Made by a program: the position numbers and the translations under genes
Part shown: one piece after another, positions 33,618-35,162 of the stretch
Layout: each line of letters begins with the position of its first letter
Position numbering within the stretch: the first letter of the stretch is position 1
Origin: Collinsella sp.
GTDB lineage: Bacteria > Actinomycetota > Coriobacteriia > Coriobacteriales > Coriobacteriaceae
Reading direction: 5' to 3'
DNA length: 35,162 nucleotides
Assembly (NCBI GenBank): GCA_019414645.1
Contig: DXLP01000022.1
Location: 1 to 35,162 of the forward strand
The notes under the pieces: generated by a model
What the model was told of the DNA's origin: nothing
What the model saw: only the letters and a program-made list of their open reading frames with translations
Databases searched by the model: none

Positions 33618-34263
33618 GATAATAGTCCAGCTTCTTTTCGGCGGCGCCCAGCAGCATCTCGACCACAAAGTTAAAGACCCAGTAGATCAGCGCCGCGATC
33701 GCAAACGGCACCATGCTCACCTGCGAGGCGACCAGCGCCTTGGCCGTCGAGAACATCTCACCCACGCCAATGGCAAACGCCAGCGACGTGTCCTTGACCA
33801 GCGTGATAATCTCGTTGCCCATCGCCGGCAGAATACGCTTGGCGACCTGCGGCATCACGATATACAGAAACGTCTGCACGCGCGAATAGCCCAGCACCTC
33901 GGCAGCCTCGTATTGACCGCGCGGAATGGACTGCAAGCCCGAGCGATAGATCTCGGCAAAGTAACCGGCGTAGTTGATGATGAACGCCACGACGCACGCC
34001 GTCCACTTGGAATCGGGCGTGAGCGAAATGCCAAACACGTAGTACGGGGCAAAGTAGATGGCAAACATCTGCAGCATGAGCGGCGTACCGCGCATGACCG
34101 AAATGTAGATGCGCGCAATCCAGCGAAGCGGCGCGATTTTGCTCATGCGCATAAACGCCACGGGAATTCCCAGCGGAATCGACCCCAACAGCGTCAGCAC
34201 AAACAACTGCAAACTGACCAAGAAACCCTGGCTAAGCATCTGCATCATGACCTGAATAGACAT
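33610..34263 (-). CDS. Polar amino-acid ABC transporter permease
   Basis: This 217-residue permease has about five membrane helices. The EAA loop reads QYEAAEVLGYSRVQTFLYIV followed by MPQV, and RGTPLMLQMF is typical of the His/Glu/Gln/Arg group. It starts at ATG 34261-34263, overlapping the TAA of the binding-protein gene by one base (TAATG), a classic coupled start; TTG at 34278 is less likely. It ends inside the ATPase start. It probably forms a homodimer with two ATPase subunits. Confidence 0.95.
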   Translation of the reverse strand: MSIQVMMQMLSQGFLVSLQLFVLTLLGSIPLGIPVAFMRMSKIAPLRWIARIYISVMRGTPLMLQMFAIYFAPYYVFGISLTPDSKWTACVVAFIINYAGYFAEIYRSGLQSIPRGQYEAAEVLGYSRVQTFLYIVMPQVAKRILPAMGNEIITLVKDTSLAFAIGVGEMFSTAKALVASQVSMVPFAIAALIYWVFNFVVEMLLGAAEKKLDYYHD

Positions 34264-35123
34264 TACTTGAGCACCCAATTATCGAAAGATAGACCATAGC
34301 TTGAATACTTGTCGCAGAGATCCTTAACCGTACCGTCATCGTAGAGTGCCTTGAGCGACTCGGTCACGGCGTCGGCCGACTTGGTGTCGCCCTTCTTAAA
34401 GCCGACGGCGTAGTGCTCGCTGGACAGCGGCTCATCAAGCTGCGTATAAGCATCGGGCTTGGCGGCAAGCTGATACTGGGCAATCGAAAGGTCGCAAGCC
34501 ACGGCATCGACCGCGCCGCTCTCGAGCTGCATAAAGGCCGTGTTGTACTCGCCGATCGTGTCAAGCGTGGCAAACGTCGCCGCCAGATCCTTCTGGTCAC
34601 CCTCGAGCACATCCTGCGCAGCGGAATCGGTCTGGGTAATCACGGTCTTGCCGGCAAGATCGTCCCAGCTCTTGATGTCTGCATCCTTCTTTACCACCAG
34701 CACCTGCTCGTTGAGCATGTACGGCTCGGAGAACGTGTAGTCGTCCTCGCGACCCTCCATGGTAAAGCCGTTCCAGATGCAGTTGATGGCACCAGAGTTG
34801 AGCAGCGTATCCTTGGCATCCCAGTCGATGGCCTCGTATTTGACCTCCCAGCCCTGCTTGTCGGCAACAGCCTTGGCCAGATCGAGATCAAAGCCGGTGT
34901 ACTCGCCGTCGTCGCCCACAAAGCCGTACGGAGGATAGGACTTATCAAAGCCCACCACGAGCTTCTTGGACTCCGCAGCGCCCTTCACGTCCTTGGCCGC
35001 GGCAGAGCCAGCAGCGGAGCCCTTGCCGGCGCCACCGCCGCAGCCGACAAGACCAAGGCCAAGCACCGTGGCGAGCGAACCGGCTAGACCAACAAACTGA
35101 CGACGAGACATATCGGTATTCAT
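34263..35123 (-). CDS. Amino-acid ABC transporter substrate-binding lipoprotein
   Basis: This 286-residue protein starts MNTDMSRRQFVGLAGSLATV, with a twin-arginine motif (SRRQFVG) and lipobox LVGC near residue 27, so Tat export and lipid anchoring are likely. The mature part has the polar amino-acid binding fold, with FDKSYPPYGFVGDDGEYTGF, then DLDLAKAVAD, and LAGKTVITQTDSAA. It is the first gene of the operon with permease and ATPase. ATG at 35121-35123 has AAGGGGG upstream. A near-palindromic site lies at 35143-35160. The ligand cannot be read; a Gly/Ala/Ser linker follows the Cys, as in the other lipoprotein here. Confidence 0.95.
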   Translation of the reverse strand: MNTDMSRRQFVGLAGSLATVLGLGLVGCGGGAGKGSAAGSAAAKDVKGAAESKKLVVGFDKSYPPYGFVGDDGEYTGFDLDLAKAVADKQGWEVKYEAIDWDAKDTLLNSGAINCIWNGFTMEGREDDYTFSEPYMLNEQVLVVKKDADIKSWDDLAGKTVITQTDSAAQDVLEGDQKDLAATFATLDTIGEYNTAFMQLESGAVDAVACDLSIAQYQLAAKPDAYTQLDEPLSSEHYAVGFKKGDTKSADAVTESLKALYDDGTVKDLCDKYSSYGLSFDNWVLK

Positions 35124-35142
35124 GGTATTCCCCCTTGGTGGC

Positions 35143-35160
35143 ACTTTAGTTAAGTAAAGT
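35143..35160. promoter_or_regulatory. Near-palindromic operator candidate upstream of importer operon
   Basis: ACTTTAGTTAAGTAAAGT is a palindrome apart from two symmetric positions and matches the site upstream of ilvE at 15 of 18 positions. It is 20 bases before the start codon, at the window edge, so the promoter itself is not visible. Confidence 0.5.
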
Positions 35161-35162
35161 GA

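Overview
The window looks like chromosome from a high-GC actinobacterium of class Coriobacteriia, most likely Collinsella or a close relative. This is inferred from overall GC and codon use, twin-arginine lipoprotein signals, paired ABC half-transporters, an EF-G-like GTPase and many GGGACAGG-type intergenic palindromes. No marker gene such as rRNA is present to prove it. No transposase, integrase, phage gene or CRISPR array was seen.

Layout from left to right. 1-500: 5' part of a flavodoxin-like gene, minus strand. 824-4528: first heterodimeric ABC exporter pair. 4735-5408: dense non-coding block with a long inverted repeat, the SRP RNA gene with a good promoter, and three further inverted repeats. 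5419-7200: an unusual fusion of tRNA adenosine deaminase (TadA) with glycerate kinase. 7252-7341: tRNA-Ser(UGA). 7345-8693: TetR regulator and lemA. 9255-12173: ilvE, a DedA membrane protein and serine acetyltransferase. 12281-16513: second heterodimeric ABC exporter pair under a MarR regulator. 16695-18593: small hypothetical protein, nitroreductase and a one-helix membrane protein. 18677-22090: degenerate NtrC-like regulator, YeiH-type transporter and GntR/FCD regulator. 22376-25981: glmS and an amino-acid ABC permease plus lipoprotein lacking an ATPase. 26227-30336: LacI regulator, HAD phosphatase, larE and a secreted nuclease. 30467-32542: EF-G-like GTPase. 32853-35123: complete polar amino-acid ABC importer (binding protein, permease, ATPase).

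How the parts relate. Both exporter pairs have one half with degenerate nucleotide-site residues (DD and Q) and one with canonical residues (DE and H), so each pair probably forms an asymmetric heterodimer. The ATPase of the importer near the right end could also serve the ATPase-less permease/lipoprotein pair at 24.4-26.0 kb. A near-palindromic 18-bp site upstream of ilvE recurs upstream of the importer binding protein, hinting at shared amino-acid control.

The most unusual content is intergenic. A 164-bp nested palindromic element occurs twice in opposite orientation, each time in a convergent gap. A second set of hairpins with different arms shares a GGGAC(A/G/T)G core, and two copies start directly after a TAA stop codon. 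Other long inverted repeats surround the SRP RNA and the lemA-ilvE gap. These look like dispersed REP/MITE-like or terminator-like elements. Their copy number and activity cannot be judged from this window.
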